Assembly (NCBI RefSeq): GCF_040947875.1 | Contig: NZ_JBFRXN010000001.1 | Span: forward strand, 496,001-560,000 | Length of the DNA stretch: 64,000 nucleotides | Reading direction: 5' to 3' | DNA from: Pseudomonas sp. MYb118 | Lineage (GTDB): Bacteria; Pseudomonadota; Gammaproteobacteria; Pseudomonadales; Pseudomonadaceae | In this document: piece by piece, positions 26,467 to 34,953 of the stretch | How the letters are laid out: every line of letters begins with the position of its first letter | Position numbering within the stretch: the first letter of the stretch is position 1 | The notes under the pieces: model-generated | What the model saw: the letters and a program-made list of their open reading frames with translations, nothing else | Databases searched by the model: none | What the model was told of the DNA's origin: nothing | Position numbers and translations under genes: made by a program

Positions 26467-28935
26467 TCAGAAGTTATAAGCCAACCGCGTGTAGTAATAC
26501 GCCCCACCAAACCCGAACGGTGAAAACTGTCCGTACTTGTAGCCGCCCGCCCAGTCCTGGATACCGTTCTTGTCCGGGTACACGTTGAACAGGTTGTTGG
26601 CCCCCAGCGCCACGGTCAGGTGCTGGGTCAGGTCGTAGGCGGCATCAATGTCGGTGATCCACTTGGCGCTGAACTTGCGATCGTTGGCCGGGTTGTTGTC
26701 ACCCTCGACGTAACTGCCGAAGCGAGTCACCGCCAGGTTGAGGTTGTAGTCCGTGACCTTCCAGTTCGCCGCCAGGATCAATTTTGATTGCGGTGTGGCC
26801 ACGGTCAGGTCCTTTTGCAGGCGCCGGTCGAACAGTTGCAAGCCGGAGCCGGCCAACTGCGCCGGGTTGTCCTGCAGCTTCTGGATCTTGGTCTGGTTCC
26901 AGTTGTACGCCGCGCTCCAGCGCACCTGCCCGTATTCATCCAGTTGCTGGCGGTATTCGTTGATGATGTCGATGCCACGGGTTCGGGTGTCCACCGCGTT
27001 GGTGTAGTACTGGGCATACAGGCCAGGAGACAGACCGTTGGCGGCCAGGACCTGGGAAACCGTGGTGCCGCCCAGCAGGCTGGTGGACACGATGCGATCG
27101 CGAATGTCGATCTGGTAAAGGTCGGTGGTCAACCGGTAGTTTTGTGTCGGCTCATAGGTGAAACCCAGGCTGTAGTTCAGGGATTTTTCCGGCTTGAGCT
27201 TTTCCGCACCCAGGGCACGGGCCTCGGCGGTGTCCACCGGCAGCACCTTGACCGGCACCGACACCTGTTGGCCATTGACCACCCCCCCGGAGGTGAAGGT
27301 GGACGAGGCATAAATGGTCTGCGCAAGCGACGGTGCGCGAAAGCCGTTGTTGATCGTGCCGCGCACGGCGAAGGCATCGGTAAAGGCGTAGCGGGTAGAA
27401 AACTTGCCGCTCCAGGTGCTGCCGATGTCCTGGGTGTAGCGCTCATAACGGGCCGCGGTGCCGACGTACCATTTGTCTGTCACGTCCAGGCCCAGGTCGA
27501 CGTAGCCGGCGACGTTGCTGCGACTGATTTCACCCGCATCTGCCGGGCTGGTGCCGTTGTAGGAAGCCAGGCCGGGCAGGGGCGTACGACCGGCGAATGG
27601 CCCTGTGGGAATCACATAGCTGCCGGGGGTGTACGAGTCGTAGTCGCCGGGCTCGATCTGGTATTTCTCCCAGCGGTACTCAAAGCCGAAGGCAGTTTGC
27701 AGCGGGTTTTTCAGGCCGATGTCGAAGCTGCGGTTGAAGTCGAGGTTGTTGGTCCACTGATCGAAGATCTGCGAGGCCAGGTTGAACGACGTCGGGCTGG
27801 AGGGGCCCAGCGACGGGTTGAGCGTATTGCTGGCATTGAGCGTCGAGTCGTCCTCGCCCCAGGTCGAACTGGCGTCGTAGTTCCAGCCCGCGACCTCACC
27901 CTTGAAACCGGCGGCAATCTGAAAGTCCTTGGTGCGGTTGCGGCGCTGGGCATGCACGCCGTCGGGGTAGGGGGTGTTCGGGTCGCCCGCCAGCGAATAG
28001 ATATCGTTGGGCCGATAGTTGCCGGTGACCTTGGTGGTTTCCATGTAGCTGGCCGTGGAGAATGAATAGAACCGCAGGTCATCCTGCAACGGCAGTTCGA
28101 GGTTGTAGCTGACGTTGGTGACTTTCTCTCGGCCCAGGCCATAGCTGGGGTTCCAGCCATGACGGTCGACGGTCTGGTCGCGACTGTCGGGAAAGCCGGG
28201 TAGTGAATAGAGGTTGCCCGTGGCGCTGCCGCTACGGTCGAAAGGTTCCTGCTCCTTGCTGTCCAGCGCCAGGTTGGCAAAACCGTCGTTGGGCAGGCTC
28301 AGGCCGTAATTGAACGTCTGATGCACCGTGTCGCCATCGCCGCTGCCGTAGCGTCCGAACGAGGTCTCGGCGCTGCCGCCGCTGTCGTTTTCCTTGAGGA
28401 TGATGTTGATCACCCCGGCAATGGCGTCCGAGCCGTACTGCGCGGACGCGCCGTCACGCAGTACCTCGATATGGTCGATGGCCGACACCGGTATCAGGTC
28501 CAGGTTGACTGGCACGGCGGCGGTGCCGATGCGCGCCAGGTTGTTGATCAGCGCGGTATTGTGGCGACGCTTGCCGTTGACCAGCACCAGGACCTGATCG
28601 CCGGACAGGCCGCGCATGGTCACGCCGCGCACCGACCAGGACGTACCACCGCCGTTGATCGCTGGCAGGTTGAAAGAAGGTAGCAGGCGGGCCAGCAGTT
28701 CCTTGAGGCCGACCTTGCCGCTGGCCTGCAATTGCTCGGCGCTGATGACGTCGATGGGCGAGGGGCTGTCGGTGATGGTGCGAGGCTGGCTGCCACGGTT
28801 ACCCGTGACGACCACGGTGCTGAGCGTCTTGTCCGGCTCCGGGTTTTCGGCGTGGGCCTGACTGCTCGCAGCCAGCAGGCTAAGGGCGGCGGCTGCGTAA
28901 TAGTCATATTTGGTTCGTGGGCTGGATGTGCTCAT
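26467..28935 (-). CDS. TonB-dependent outer-membrane receptor
   Basis: An 822-residue receptor. The signal peptide (about residues 1-30, ending SQAHA) leads into the TonB box region STVVVTGNRG and the plug domain (ITDSPSPIDVISAEQLQASGKVGLKELL, split near residues 55-70 and 71-83; VLVNGKRRHNTALI; IEVLRDGASAQYGSDAIAGVINI). The beta-barrel ends AYYYTRLAYNF with the C-terminal Phe signature. Start ATG 28935 is preferred because the signal peptide begins there. It lies among organosulfur genes and close to a tonB-exbB-exbD set, so an organosulfur ligand is more likely than a siderophore, by inference only. Confidence 0.9.
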   Translation of the reverse strand: MSTSSPRTKYDYYAAAALSLLAASSQAHAENPEPDKTLSTVVVTGNRGSQPRTITDSPSPIDVISAEQLQASGKVGLKELLARLLPSFNLPAINGGGTSWSVRGVTMRGLSGDQVLVLVNGKRRHNTALINNLARIGTAAVPVNLDLIPVSAIDHIEVLRDGASAQYGSDAIAGVINIILKENDSGGSAETSFGRYGSGDGDTVHQTFNYGLSLPNDGFANLALDSKEQEPFDRSGSATGNLYSLPGFPDSRDQTVDRHGWNPSYGLGREKVTNVSYNLELPLQDDLRFYSFSTASYMETTKVTGNYRPNDIYSLAGDPNTPYPDGVHAQRRNRTKDFQIAAGFKGEVAGWNYDASSTWGEDDSTLNASNTLNPSLGPSSPTSFNLASQIFDQWTNNLDFNRSFDIGLKNPLQTAFGFEYRWEKYQIEPGDYDSYTPGSYVIPTGPFAGRTPLPGLASYNGTSPADAGEISRSNVAGYVDLGLDVTDKWYVGTAARYERYTQDIGSTWSGKFSTRYAFTDAFAVRGTINNGFRAPSLAQTIYASSTFTSGGVVNGQQVSVPVKVLPVDTAEARALGAEKLKPEKSLNYSLGFTYEPTQNYRLTTDLYQIDIRDRIVSTSLLGGTTVSQVLAANGLSPGLYAQYYTNAVDTRTRGIDIINEYRQQLDEYGQVRWSAAYNWNQTKIQKLQDNPAQLAGSGLQLFDRRLQKDLTVATPQSKLILAANWKVTDYNLNLAVTRFGSYVEGDNNPANDRKFSAKWITDIDAAYDLTQHLTVALGANNLFNVYPDKNGIQDWAGGYKYGQFSPFGFGGAYYYTRLAYNF

Positions 28936-29035
28936 GGTGCCGGTTCCTGAAAGATCTTCACGCAAAGGCGACCCCCTTCGCGTCGTTCGGCGAATACCTT
29001 GGGGGTGCCCTATCGAATGTTTTTAGAGGGGAGTG

Positions 29036-29905
29036 TCAGGCCGCGTTGGCGCGTTTCACTCGATGCGGAATGTCGTCATAGGCGATCAGCACTCGCTCCA
29101 TGCGGCGTGGGTAATCGCCATAGTTGTAGACCGGGTAGTGCAGGGTCGAACGGTTGTCCCAGAACGCCACCGAGTTTTCGCGCCATTTGAAGCGCACCTG
29201 GTGCTCGGGCTTGCTGAATTCCTGTAGCAGTCGACTGATCAACTGCTTGCTCTTCTCCGGTGGCCAGCCGATCACCGACGGGTTTTGCGAGAAGTTGATG
29301 AACAGGCCGTCCTCGCCGGTCTCCGGATGTGTACGTACCAGCGGGTGGGCGAGAATCGGGTAGTCATGGCCGACCTTGTCCAGTGACGACTTGAAGTCGT
29401 GGACCACATACAGATCGTCGATCTCTTCGCGCAGGTCATCGGGCAAGGCGCGATAGACCGCCGCCGTGTCAGCCCACAAGGTATCACCGCCGACCTCGGG
29501 CAAATCGACGGCGCGCAACACGGCGCCCAGGGTCGGGCGCAACAGCCAACTGGTGTCGGTGTGCCAACGGCCGCTGACCCTCGGGCCATAGAGGGTGCGT
29601 GCATCCTGCGCCTGGATCAGGTGCGCATGGGGCTGGGTCGTATCGTTCTGCTCGGTGGTGGGGTGAACGTACAGCTCGCCGAACTCGCGGGCGAAGGCGA
29701 TCTGCTGTTCGGTGCTGATGGCCTGGTCGCGAAAGAAAATCACCTTGTGCTCCAGCAGCAGGCGGCGCAATTCATCGCGCAGTGCCGGGGTCAACGGCTG
29801 GCGCAGGTCGATGCCGCTGATTTCCGCACCGATGGTGGGTTCCAGGCGGGTGACACGCAGGGTGTTGGCGGAGAGTGAATCGGTGGAGTGCAAAACTGCG
29901 GACAT
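29036..29905 (-). CDS. TauD/TfdA-type Fe(II)/2-oxoglutarate dioxygenase
   Basis: A 289-residue non-haem iron dioxygenase. The facial triad is visible as WHTDTSWL (His-x-Asp, near 116-118) and the distal His in RSTLHYPVYNYG (near 261), with the 2-oxoglutarate-binding Arg in YPRRMERVLIAYD. It resembles taurine dioxygenase and alkylsulfatase AtsK: both release sulfite or sulfate by hydroxylating the carbon next to sulfur. Its context with sulfonate genes supports sulfur release, though a specific substrate is not assignable. GAGAGG precedes the ATG; the shared leader box lies 30 bases upstream. Confidence 0.88.
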   Translation of the reverse strand: MSAVLHSTDSLSANTLRVTRLEPTIGAEISGIDLRQPLTPALRDELRRLLLEHKVIFFRDQAISTEQQIAFAREFGELYVHPTTEQNDTTQPHAHLIQAQDARTLYGPRVSGRWHTDTSWLLRPTLGAVLRAVDLPEVGGDTLWADTAAVYRALPDDLREEIDDLYVVHDFKSSLDKVGHDYPILAHPLVRTHPETGEDGLFINFSQNPSVIGWPPEKSKQLISRLLQEFSKPEHQVRFKWRENSVAFWDNRSTLHYPVYNYGDYPRRMERVLIAYDDIPHRVKRANAA

Positions 29906-29934
29906 GATGCAAATCCTCTCGGTTGTGGGTTCAG

Positions 29935-29957
29935 CCTCCGCCTGGAGAGGGGTCGGT
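29935..29957 (-). promoter_or_regulatory. Shared sulfur-gene leader box (copy 2)
   Basis: The plus strand reads CCTCCGCCTGG, five bases, then GGGTCGGT, nearly identical to the box at 26189. It lies 30 bases before the dioxygenase ATG. The CCTCTC within the box on the minus strand can pair with the GAGAGG ribosome binding site, so translational control is conceivable. Confidence 0.55.
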
Positions 29958-30023
29958 TGTGTTGTGGTTGCTTTGGGGGGTGGTAACGCCCCTTTGCCAA
30001 GGTTGGCGTAGGGGCGGTTGTGG

Positions 30024-31607
30024 TCAGATCACGAAAAAGCCATGGGTGCCGTCGCGGGCCAGTTGTTCGACCAGGCCGTATTCCCAGTCCAGATATGCCT
30101 GCATGGCTTCGCGCGGGTTGTCGGTGCCTTCATAAGGGCGGCGGTAGCGGTCGATGCGGGGTGAGGCCAAGCGCGATTCGCCGTCCTCCAGTGGCCGCTC
30201 GGCGGCGATCCAACTGGCGGTTCCGCCCTTGAGCAGGAACACCGTTTTGCCGGTCAACGCCTCGACGTCGGCCACGGCCAGACGCGCCAGTTGGCTGCTG
30301 CCGCAGGTCAGCACATAACGCTCTGCGGCCGGTATCCGGGTCAATGCTTGCTGCAACTGGCTGCGCAATACCCACCAGGCGCCGGGGATGTGGCGTTTGA
30401 CGTAGTTGGCGCTGCTGGTGAAATCAAGCACCTGGGTGTCACCCTCGGCGAGCCATTGCGCCAATGTCTCAACGCTGATTTCCTCAGCCTGACGCGGCGC
30501 GGGCACCGGTGCCTGCCACGTACCCTGTTCGCTGAAATGGGCGGGTTCGACATCGTCCAGCACATGCACCTCCCAGCCCAGCTGGGCCAGCCAGGAGGCC
30601 GACATGTTGGCGCGCACGCTGTCGTCGTCCACCAGCACCAGGCGCGCGCCGCGCACGCTGGCGAAATGATCGGTCTCCTGCACCAGTTGGCCGCCGGGGG
30701 TGGAACGTGTGGAGGGCAGGTGCCCGGCCTCGAATTCTTCCGGTGTGCGCACGTCGAACAGGTAAGTGCTGCGTCCGGGTTCCTGCTGCCAGCGTTGCAG
30801 GTCGGCGAGCGTGGCGCGATTGACCTGTGCCTGATCGGCGACACGACGCGCATCGGCGGCGGCCAGTAGCCGGTGCTCTTCGCGGGTCGGCGCGAATCGC
30901 CGCGACTGGCCGTGCTGCAACTGCTGGCCGGCGAGGGTCCAGCCGATGGTACCGTTGCGCAGCGCCGACACCGGGTTGGCGATGCCGGCGTTGATCAGCG
31001 ACTGCGTGCCGATGATGCTGCGGGTGCGGCCTGCGCAGTTGACGATGATGCGCGTGGAAGGGTCGGGGGCCAGCTCCCGTGCACGCAGCACCAGTTCCGC
31101 CCCCGGTACGCTGATACCGGTGGGAATGCTCATGGTCTGGTATTCGTCGAAGCGTCGAGCGTCGAGCACCACTACATCGGCGTCGCTGTCGAGCAGCGCC
31201 TGTACCTCTTCGGCGGCCAGGGAGGGCGTGTGGCGCCGGCTTTCCACCAGTTCGCCAAAGGCCTTGCTCGGCACATTGACGTCGATGAACAGTTCACCAC
31301 CGGCGCGGCGCCAACCGTCCAGCCCGCCCTCGAGCAGGCTCACATGGCTGTAGCCAAGCTCCACCAGGCGCTGCGCGGCGATGCTCGCCAGGCCTTCGCC
31401 ATTGTCGTAGACCGTCACCTGGGTGCTGCGCCGGGGAATGCGCGAGAACACCTCCAGCTCAAGTTTCGACAATGGGATGTTGGCCGCGAACAGTGGGTGC
31501 GATTCGGCGAAAGGCGCTTCTTCGCGAACGTCCACCAGCGCCAGTTCTTCACGGGCGAGCAGGGCCTTGCGAATGTCGGCGTAGGAGCGGTTCGGTACGG
31601 TGCTCAT
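30024..31607 (-). CDS. Four-domain rhodanese-like sulfurtransferase
   Basis: A 527-residue cytoplasmic protein with four rhodanese repeats (about residues 5-105, 130-230, 270-365 and 385-480). Only repeats 2 and 4 have a Cys at the active-loop position (IIVNCAGRTRSIIG and YVLTCGSSQLARLA); repeats 1 and 3 read VTVYDNGEG and LVLVDDDSVRAN and should be inactive. It probably moves sulfane sulfur or disposes of thiosulfate-like products. Its ATG overlaps the thiol dioxygenase stop (ATGA), showing coupling, and both belong to the sulfur region. Substrate and acceptor are unknown. Confidence 0.86.
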   Translation of the reverse strand: MSTVPNRSYADIRKALLAREELALVDVREEAPFAESHPLFAANIPLSKLELEVFSRIPRRSTQVTVYDNGEGLASIAAQRLVELGYSHVSLLEGGLDGWRRAGGELFIDVNVPSKAFGELVESRRHTPSLAAEEVQALLDSDADVVVLDARRFDEYQTMSIPTGISVPGAELVLRARELAPDPSTRIIVNCAGRTRSIIGTQSLINAGIANPVSALRNGTIGWTLAGQQLQHGQSRRFAPTREEHRLLAAADARRVADQAQVNRATLADLQRWQQEPGRSTYLFDVRTPEEFEAGHLPSTRSTPGGQLVQETDHFASVRGARLVLVDDDSVRANMSASWLAQLGWEVHVLDDVEPAHFSEQGTWQAPVPAPRQAEEISVETLAQWLAEGDTQVLDFTSSANYVKRHIPGAWWVLRSQLQQALTRIPAAERYVLTCGSSQLARLAVADVEALTGKTVFLLKGGTASWIAAERPLEDGESRLASPRIDRYRRPYEGTDNPREAMQAYLDWEYGLVEQLARDGTHGFFVI

Positions 31608-32212
31608 AGGGCAGGGCTCTCTTTGGACAAATCCCAGATGTTGGGGAGGAGGGTGTTGGAATATCCGGAGATGAACAGCTTCTCGCTGCCGTCGGCCTGA
31701 TACACCGCGCGACGCACCGCGCCGATGTTGGCGCCATACACGTGAATGCTGATCGACACCTGGTCGTCGAAGGCGTTGCTGACCTGGTGGATGTCACCGA
31801 CCTTGGGCGACACGGCTTCGACCTGACCCGGACGCAGGTGGACACGATCGCCAGCGGCAACCAGTGAGCCATCAGCCTGGCGTTGGAAGCCTTGCGAGTA
31901 TTCCGCTCCGCGCAACATGCCGATCAAGCCCCACACGCGATGGTCGTGGATCGGCGTGCTTTGCCCAGGCCCCCAGACGAAACTGACGACGCTGAAGCGC
32001 TGGCGTGAATCGGCGTGCAGCAGGTATTGCTGGTAGCGCTCGGGGTCCGGCTGGGCAAAGTCCTGTGGCAGCCAGTCGTCATGGCTGACCAGTTGGCTAA
32101 GCAGTTTGCCGCCACGGTGCAGCAGGTCACCTTCGCGGGGATGGCTGTCGATCAATTCCGCCAGGGCACCTATGAATGCTCTGAGTCTCTCCGGGTGTCG
32201 GGCCTGGGTCAT
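31604..32212 (-). CDS. Cysteine/3-mercaptopropionate dioxygenase-type enzyme
   Basis: A 202-residue cupin-fold thiol dioxygenase. The iron ligands are visible in STPIHDHRVWGLIGMLRGAEY (His-x-His near 90-92) and a later His in VGDIHQVSNAF (near 142). It converts a thiol to a sulfinate with O2. Pseudomonas enzymes of this family can prefer 3-mercaptopropionate over cysteine; the Arg/Gln positions that separate them cannot be settled by eye. It is coupled to the rhodanese gene and divergent from the LysR regulator. Confidence 0.85.
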   Translation of the reverse strand: MTQARHPERLRAFIGALAELIDSHPREGDLLHRGGKLLSQLVSHDDWLPQDFAQPDPERYQQYLLHADSRQRFSVVSFVWGPGQSTPIHDHRVWGLIGMLRGAEYSQGFQRQADGSLVAAGDRVHLRPGQVEAVSPKVGDIHQVSNAFDDQVSISIHVYGANIGAVRRAVYQADGSEKLFISGYSNTLLPNIWDLSKESPAL

Positions 32213-32435
32213 GGCGATTCCATCGGTCGTTGTGATGGTTTGATTTAAGCATAATGTTTTAGATTAATATGCGATTGTTTAATGATTAGCTTATGTCTGA
32301 AAGTAATTTATAACCGCGCTGTATAGCGCCAGACGCTATTGATCTGTCGTTCTCGCCCTGACGGGCTATCCAGATCAATGCAATCGAACTATGCTTTTCG
32401 GACATCTTATGGACTGCTTTCTATGTGCATACCAA

Positions 32436-33341
32436 ATGAAAATTGATGATATCGACGCCTTCGTCGAAGTGATTCGCTGTCAGTCCATCAGCCATGCCGC
32501 TGAGTCCTTGCAGCTGACTCAGCCAGCGATTACGCGGCGAGTGCAGAACTTTGAGCAGGCCTTGGGTGTGGAGCTGTTCGATCGCAACACCAAGCCGCTC
32601 AAGCCGACGCCGACCGGCACCCGGGTGTATGAACAGTGCCGGGTGATCCTGCGCGAGATGGATGCCTTGCGTGAACTGGTCGCCACTGATGCACCGCCCA
32701 CCGGGCTGCTGCGCCTGGGTGTGCCGCAAACCATTGGTGATGTGGTGTTGCTGGATGCACTCAAACATTTGCGCATCGAATACCCCGACCTGCGTGCCCA
32801 GGTGGCCACGGGGTGGGGCAGTCAACTGGTCGGCAAAATCGAGCGCGGTGAGCTGGATGCGGCTGCGGCGTTGTTCCCGGCTGGGAAGATCTTCCCGGAC
32901 AACGTCGTTGGCGAGTCGATCGGCAAGATGGAACTGGTGGTGGTCTGCGCCAAGGCACAGCTGCCCAAGCGCCCGAGCAAACTGGCGGACGTTTATGAGA
33001 GTGGTTGGATTCTCAACCCTGATGGCTGTGGTTTCCGCGCCGGGCTGCAACGCACCCTGTCTGACCAGGGGCTGGCGCTGCGGGTCAATCTGGAAGCCTT
33101 TGGCACCGAGTTGCAGTTGGGCCTGGTGGCTGACGGGCTTGGCCTCGGTCTGGTACCGCGGCCATTGTTGGAGCGCAGCGCGCATGTCGATCAGTTGGCA
33201 GCCGTGCCACTCAAGGATTTCAAACCGGTAATGGATTTGTGGCTGATCTATCCCCAGTTCCTCGGCAACCTGCAAGGGCCGGTCGATGCCTTCGGCAACC
33301 TGGTGGCGGGGTCGTTGCGCAAGATCAGGGATGCGGCGTAA
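32436..33341 (+). CDS. LysR-type regulator of the sulfur region
   Basis: A 301-residue LysR regulator: N-terminal winged helix (MKIDDIDAFVEVIRCQSISH, QLTQPAITRRVQNFEQALGVELFDR) and a two-lobed effector domain (LRLGVPQTIGDVVLLDAL, LGLGLVPRPLL). The ATG at 32436 gives the canonical N-terminus although no ribosome binding site is seen. It is divergent from the thiol dioxygenase/rhodanese genes, so those are likely targets. It is not CysB or Cbl by sequence pattern, having a shorter helical start; it may sense a sulfur compound. Confidence 0.85.
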   Translation: MKIDDIDAFVEVIRCQSISHAAESLQLTQPAITRRVQNFEQALGVELFDRNTKPLKPTPTGTRVYEQCRVILREMDALRELVATDAPPTGLLRLGVPQTIGDVVLLDALKHLRIEYPDLRAQVATGWGSQLVGKIERGELDAAAALFPAGKIFPDNVVGESIGKMELVVVCAKAQLPKRPSKLADVYESGWILNPDGCGFRAGLQRTLSDQGLALRVNLEAFGTELQLGLVADGLGLGLVPRPLLERSAHVDQLAAVPLKDFKPVMDLWLIYPQFLGNLQGPVDAFGNLVAGSLRKIRDAA

Positions 33342-33371
33342 GCAGGTTTGCACCTGACTTGCGCCGATCCA

Positions 33372-33461
33372 CTGTGGGAGCGAGCCTGCTCGCGATGGGG
33401 CCTTCCAATCACTCCAACGATGACTGAAAGGTCGCTATCGCGAGCAGGCTCGCTCCCACAG
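33372..33461. repeat. REP inverted pair (REPIN)
   Basis: Inverted REP units (GGGAGCGAGCCTGCTCGCGAT and its complement) are separated by about 35 bases. They lie between the convergent ends of the LysR and flavin monooxygenase genes and could act as a bidirectional mRNA 3'-end structure. Confidence 0.92.
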
Positions 33462-33480
33462 TTGTTCGGTGGCCAATCTG

Positions 33481-34569
33481 TCAGGCCACCTTTTCCCCCG
33501 CCAGCCGCTCACGCTCGGCCACCAGCTCACGCACCAGCGGTATCAGCCGCTTGCCATAGTCGATGGCATCTTCAAGCGGATCAAACCCGCGAATCAAAAA
33601 GGTGGTGATACCCAGGTCGTAATAGTCGAGCAGCGCTTCTGCCACCTGCTCCGGCGTACCGACCAACGAGGTCGAGTTGCCCTGCGCACCGAGCAATCCG
33701 GCGATCCCCGTCCATAGGCGTTTGTCCAGTCGCGAACCCTGAGCCGCTGCGGCGAGCAGGCGCCTTGAGCCTTCGTTGGGCGGTTCACGGCGTATGAAGC
33801 CGTTCTGTTCGGCCAATGCCGTGGCTTGCTCGAGGATACGTTCGGCACGTTGCCAGGCCTGCGCTTCGGTGTCGGCCAGGATCGGACGCAACGACAAGCT
33901 GAAACGAAGGGTACGACCGTGTTTGGCGGCTTCGGCGCGCAACTGTTTCACCACTTCGCGAACCTGCTCGTAGGTTTCGCCCCATAACGCATAAACGTCC
34001 GCATGTTTGCCCGCCACCTCGATGGCGGCAGGCGAGGACCCGCCAAAGTACAAAGGAATGTGCGGCTGTTGCGGCGACTTCACCGCCGAGTACGCGCCTT
34101 CCACCTGGTAATAGGTGCCGTCATGGTCGAACGGCTTTTCACTGGTCCATTCCTGGCGCAGCACATCGAGGTATTCGTCGGTCCGCGCGTAACGTTCGTC
34201 CTTGCCGATGTAGCTGCCATCAGCACGCAGCTCCAGGTCGTCACCGCCGGTAATGATGTGCACGGCGGTCCGTCCGCCATTCAACACATCGAACGTGGCG
34301 AACTGGCGTGCCGCCAGCGTCGGCGCGGCGAAGCCCGGTCGATGGGCAATCAGAAACTTGAGGTTCCTGGTTACGCTGGCTGCATGGGAGGCAATCAATG
34401 TGCTGTCCGGGCTGTTGGAATGGAAGGCTACCAGGGCGCGGTCGAATCCGGCTTGCTCATGGGCGCGAGCGACTTTTTCCACGTAGTCGGGTTGCAGGAC
34501 CGGGCCGCTGCGAGGATGGGTTTCCGAAGCTGAATGACCGCCGATGAAGCCGATGAATTCAACACTCAT
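33481..34569 (-). CDS. FMNH2-dependent sulfonate monooxygenase (SsuD-like)
   Basis: A 362-residue luciferase-fold monooxygenase. Recognisable blocks: FIGGHSASETHPRSG, FLIAHRPGFAAPTLAARQFATF, GRTAVHIITGGDDLELRADG, DERYARTDEYLDVLRQEW, PLYFGGSSPAAIEVAGKHADVYALWGE and the C-terminal [27 protein letters not shown]. This is the alkanesulfonate monooxygenase group (SsuD/MsuD), which yields sulfite and an aldehyde from sulfonates. No SsuE-type FMN reductase is in the window. It is divergent from the ABC permease/ATPase operon and carries the shared leader box upstream. Confidence 0.87.
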   Translation of the reverse strand: MSVEFIGFIGGHSASETHPRSGPVLQPDYVEKVARAHEQAGFDRALVAFHSNSPDSTLIASHAASVTRNLKFLIAHRPGFAAPTLAARQFATFDVLNGGRTAVHIITGGDDLELRADGSYIGKDERYARTDEYLDVLRQEWTSEKPFDHDGTYYQVEGAYSAVKSPQQPHIPLYFGGSSPAAIEVAGKHADVYALWGETYEQVREVVKQLRAEAAKHGRTLRFSLSLRPILADTEAQAWQRAERILEQATALAEQNGFIRREPPNEGSRRLLAAAAQGSRLDKRLWTGIAGLLGAQGNSTSLVGTPEQVAEALLDYYDLGITTFLIRGFDPLEDAIDYGKRLIPLVRELVAERERLAGEKVA

Positions 34570-34605
34570 GGTGAGTTCCTTGTCGTTGGATAGGCGTGGT
34601 AGAGG

Positions 34606-34629
34606 CCTCCACCTGGTGTTGGGGTCGGT
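34606..34629 (-). promoter_or_regulatory. Shared sulfur-gene leader box (copy 3)
   Basis: The plus strand reads CCTCCACCTGG, four bases, then GGGGTCGGT, located 36 bases before the SsuD-like ATG. It matches the boxes at 26189 and 29935 except for a few bases. The AT-rich sequence beyond (34660-34860) probably contains the divergent promoters. Confidence 0.5.
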
Positions 34630-34883
34630 CTGTGAGAGCAAAAGTAGGCGCAGAGAGACGGGTCTGTGAAATGCCGATTGGTTCTATGTTAATTATTAAA
34701 AAATAGAATGATCATCAGAATAAATATTACAAATGAGCATTTTATGGGTGGACAGCCCAGCAGGCATGGGCAGAGCGGGAAGGGCGGTCATTATTATGAA
34801 AATAATTTATTAGAAAAAATCCAATAGCTGATTTCTAATCATATTAGGTTATTCCTAAAAAGAATTTCACGGAGGTTTTTTAT

Positions 34884-34937
34884 GTGAATAGCATGAAAAC
34901 CGAAGCTGAAGCGTGGCACCTCTGGCCATGTTCTTGA
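34884..34937 (+). CDS. Possible 17-residue leader peptide before sulfonate ABC genes
   Basis: A GTG-initiated frame of 17 codons (MNSMKTEAEAWHLWPCS) has GGAGG eight bases upstream and ends 16 bases before the permease ATG. It ends Trp-Pro-Cys-Ser. A cysteine codon just before the stop of a leader ahead of sulfur-uptake genes would suit translational sensing of cysteine supply, but no alternative hairpins are evident and only one Cys codon is present. It could be a chance frame. Confidence 0.3.
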   Translation: MNSMKTEAEAWHLWPCS

Positions 34938-34953
34938 CGAGGAAGGAAGCCTG

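Noticed and set aside
26788..28065. 425-codon plus-strand frame opposite the TonB receptor
   Set aside because: It is low-complexity Val/Gly/Arg-rich sequence typical of antisense frames in GC-rich DNA, while the receptor on the other strand is clear.
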